Positions 5,971 to 7,215 of a stretch of DNA of 7,215 nt are shown in pieces. Source of the stretch: CAZBWE01 sp964568985 (lineage in GTDB: Bacteria; Planctomycetota; Phycisphaerae; Sedimentisphaerales; Anaerobacaceae). The notes below the pieces were generated by a model. It was not told the origin of the DNA, made no database searches, and saw only the letters and a list, made by a program, of their open reading frames with translations. The position numbers and the translations under genes are program-made. Location of the stretch: the NCBI GenBank assembly GCA_964568985.1, contig CAZMSP010000101.1:1-7215 (forward strand), in the 5' to 3' direction. Position 1 is the first letter of the stretch, and every line of letters starts with the position of its first letter.

Positions 5971-6207
5971 TTATGATTTTCGAAATACTGCGACTATGTT
6001 TTCGACATCGACCACGAAAAGGCGATTATCACCTTCAAAGTCAATGGGCACGGCACCTTTTGGATTGAACAATACCTTGTCATACTGGCACAGCGGTATA
6101 TCCGGGCAGTTTTCGACTTCAGCAGAGACGGCAACGATTCGGCTGGTTATCGTAGGAATTTCGATATTGTCTGGCAGTCGGATGCCGCCTTTGGTTTCTT
6201 TCTCGAA
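5971..6207 (-). pseudogene. GroES-like co-chaperonin remnant lacking its N-terminus
   Basis: Seventy-eight minus-strand codons after an in-frame TAG (6208-6210) encode a protein ending at the TAA at 5971-5973. It begins FEKETKGGIRLPDN, continues with RIVAVSAEVEN, QYDKVLFNPKGAVPIDFE and NRLFVVDVENIVAVFRKS, and stops. This follows the GroES (Cpn10) pattern: K-T-K-G-G-I-x-L-P mobile-loop start, a conserved VVAV strand, D-K-V-L-F, and a closing D/E-I-V-A-V. GroES caps the GroEL folding chamber. About 20 N-terminal residues (the usual RPL.DRVLV strand) are missing, and no ATG, GTG or TTG occurs in frame before about residue 46. In the frame of ppdK, directly after its stop, the bases read ALVVRE, which resembles the missing strand. 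A frameshift plus 5' truncation is therefore likely, unless the sequence has an error. No ribosome-binding site is apparent. The family call rests on motif pattern alone. Confidence 0.6.
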
Positions 6208-6217
6208 CTACGAGCGC

Positions 6218-7215
6218 CTATTTCACTGCTGCCTGAGCAGCTGCTAATCTTGCAATCGGCACTCTGAACGGCGAGCAGCTAACGTAGTTCATACCGACCT
6301 TATGGCAGAATTCGATACTGGCCGGCTCGCCGCCGTGTTCGCCGCAGATACCGACCTTCAGTTTCTTTTTGGTCTTTCTGCCTAATTTTGTTCCCATCTC
6401 GACCAGTTTTCCGACTCCGGTCTGGTCGAGCGACTGGAACGGGTCCACTGCGTATATGCCCTTGCTGACATATTCGCCTAAGAACTTGCCCGCGTCATCT
6501 CTCGAAAAGCCCATCGTCATCTGTGTCAGGTCGTTCGTCCCGAAGCTGAAGAATTCCGCCTCTGTTGCAATCTCATCAGCCGTTAGTGCGGCCCTCGGCA
6601 CCTCAATCATCGTACCGACCATATATTTTATCTTGGTCTTTCTTTCTTTGAAGACTTTATTGACTTCGTCGATAATCTCATCTTTAACGAATTTCAATTC
6701 TGTAACCGCTCCAGCTAACGGAACCATAATCTCCGGCAGAACGATTTTGCCTGCTTTTTTGACGTTCAACGCCGCCTCGATAATCGCCCTTGCCTGCATT
6801 CTGCCGATAGCGGGATATGACACCGCCAGCCGGCACCCGCGATGTCCTAACATCGGATTAAACTCGTGCAGTTGCTCGACCTTTGCCTTCACTACTGCGG
6901 GCTTGACCTTTAGTCGCCTTGCCATCTCCGCCTGACTTTTCTCATCCTGCGGCAGAAATTCATGCAACGGCGGGTCTAATAGTCGAATCGTAACCGGCAG
7001 TCCCGCCATCGCCTTAAATATCCCTTCGAAGTCGCTTCGCTGATAGGGCAGCAGCTTTTTGAGTGCACCTTCGAATTGTTTCCTGGCGGTTGCGTACTTC
7101 TTTTCTATTGCCGTCTTTTCTTGTTTGGTTTGTGCTGCGCTTAATTGTGCGAGCATCTCCGCATAATCATCCGCCGCCAGAATCATCTGCCGCACAGGCC
7201 ATATCCGCTCGCCTT
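6218..7215 (-). CDS. ppdK: Pyruvate phosphate dikinase, C-terminal part (5' end outside window)
   Basis: PPDK interconverts pyruvate, ATP and phosphate with phosphoenolpyruvate, AMP and pyrophosphate in the cytoplasm, and in anaerobes often runs in the glycolytic direction. The frame is open to the right edge, entering as GERIWPVRQMIL; 331 residues of a usual ~880 are visible, covering the C-terminal PEP/pyruvate-binding barrel. Landmarks are LLPYQRSDFEGIF, LPVTIRLLDPPLHEFLP, FNPMLGHRGCRL, GTMIEVPRAALTADEIA, AEFFSFGTNDLTQMTMGFSRDDAGKFL, DQTGVGKLVEMG, the catalytic-Cys loop VGICGEHGGEP, and the normal end SPFRVPIARLAAAQAA. The GTG at 7193-7195 is internal, not a start. Between QMIL and LLPYQ there are 41 residues where classical enzymes have about 13, forming a charged, probably helical insertion (7058-7180). 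The C-terminus is intact, so the gene itself is not broken here. Confidence 0.96.
   Translation of the reverse strand, partial: GERIWPVRQMILAADDYAEMLAQLSAAQTKQEKTAIEKKYATARKQFEGALKKLLPYQRSDFEGIFKAMAGLPVTIRLLDPPLHEFLPQDEKSQAEMARRLKVKPAVVKAKVEQLHEFNPMLGHRGCRLAVSYPAIGRMQARAIIEAALNVKKAGKIVLPEIMVPLAGAVTELKFVKDEIIDEVNKVFKERKTKIKYMVGTMIEVPRAALTADEIATEAEFFSFGTNDLTQMTMGFSRDDAGKFLGEYVSKGIYAVDPFQSLDQTGVGKLVEMGTKLGRKTKKKLKVGICGEHGGEPASIEFCHKVGMNYVSCSPFRVPIARLAAAQAAVK

Noticed and set aside
5996..6247. + strand open frame of 83 codons
   Set aside because: It is antisense to the GroES-like remnant and the end of ppdK. The minus strand explains the sequence with recognisable protein motifs, whereas this frame has none.
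6369..6935. Long + strand open frame of 188 codons opposite ppdK
   Set aside because: It lies wholly antisense to the well-conserved PPDK barrel region, its product is low-complexity and Ser/Pro/Ile-rich with no recognisable motif, and it has no ribosome-binding site.

Overview
The window reads as chromosomal, mostly housekeeping DNA from a bacterium. Protein style, weak Shine-Dalgarno use at some genes, and palindromic intergenic repeats of the ATTGCGAG...CTCGCAAT kind suggest an uncultured anaerobe, possibly a Phycisphaerae-like planctomycete. That placement is an impression from the protein sequences, not a computed result. No rRNA, tRNA, CRISPR array, transposase, phage gene or defence gene is visible.

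The left part (1-3329, + strand) is a purine-nucleotide block: the 3' portion of guaB (IMP dehydrogenase), then guaA (GMP synthase). These enzymes make the two consecutive steps IMP to XMP to GMP. After a 31-nt gap comes a signal-peptide-bearing PAP2-family phosphatase. No terminator is apparent between the three genes, so they are probably co-transcribed. The PAP2 protein keeps its catalytic His/His/Asp but departs from two of the usual arginine positions.

The middle (3330-4940) holds one + strand gene, an AlaC-type aminotransferase that should make alanine from pyruvate and glutamate. It has its own plausible promoter and a G8 tract in its leader. It is bracketed by two palindromic elements: 3360-3473, with perfect 10-bp inverted ends, and 4838-4938, with an 8-bp outer stem, internal hairpins and mutually exclusive pairings. 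The second lies between convergent genes and may act as a two-way terminator.

The right part (4939-7215, - strand) reads, in transcription order: the C-terminal third of pyruvate phosphate dikinase (ppdK); a remnant of a GroES-like co-chaperonin with no usable start codon; about 270 nt with no gene that I can recognise; a small three-helix membrane protein resembling DUF5362; and an 88-residue CxxCxxCC (YkgJ-type) cysteine-cluster protein. The PPDK carries about 28 extra, highly charged residues compared with the classical enzyme as I recall it.

I found no convincing new multi-gene system. The points most worth a second look are the GroES-like remnant abutting ppdK, the structured element at 4838-4938, the PAP2 motif deviations and the PPDK insertion.
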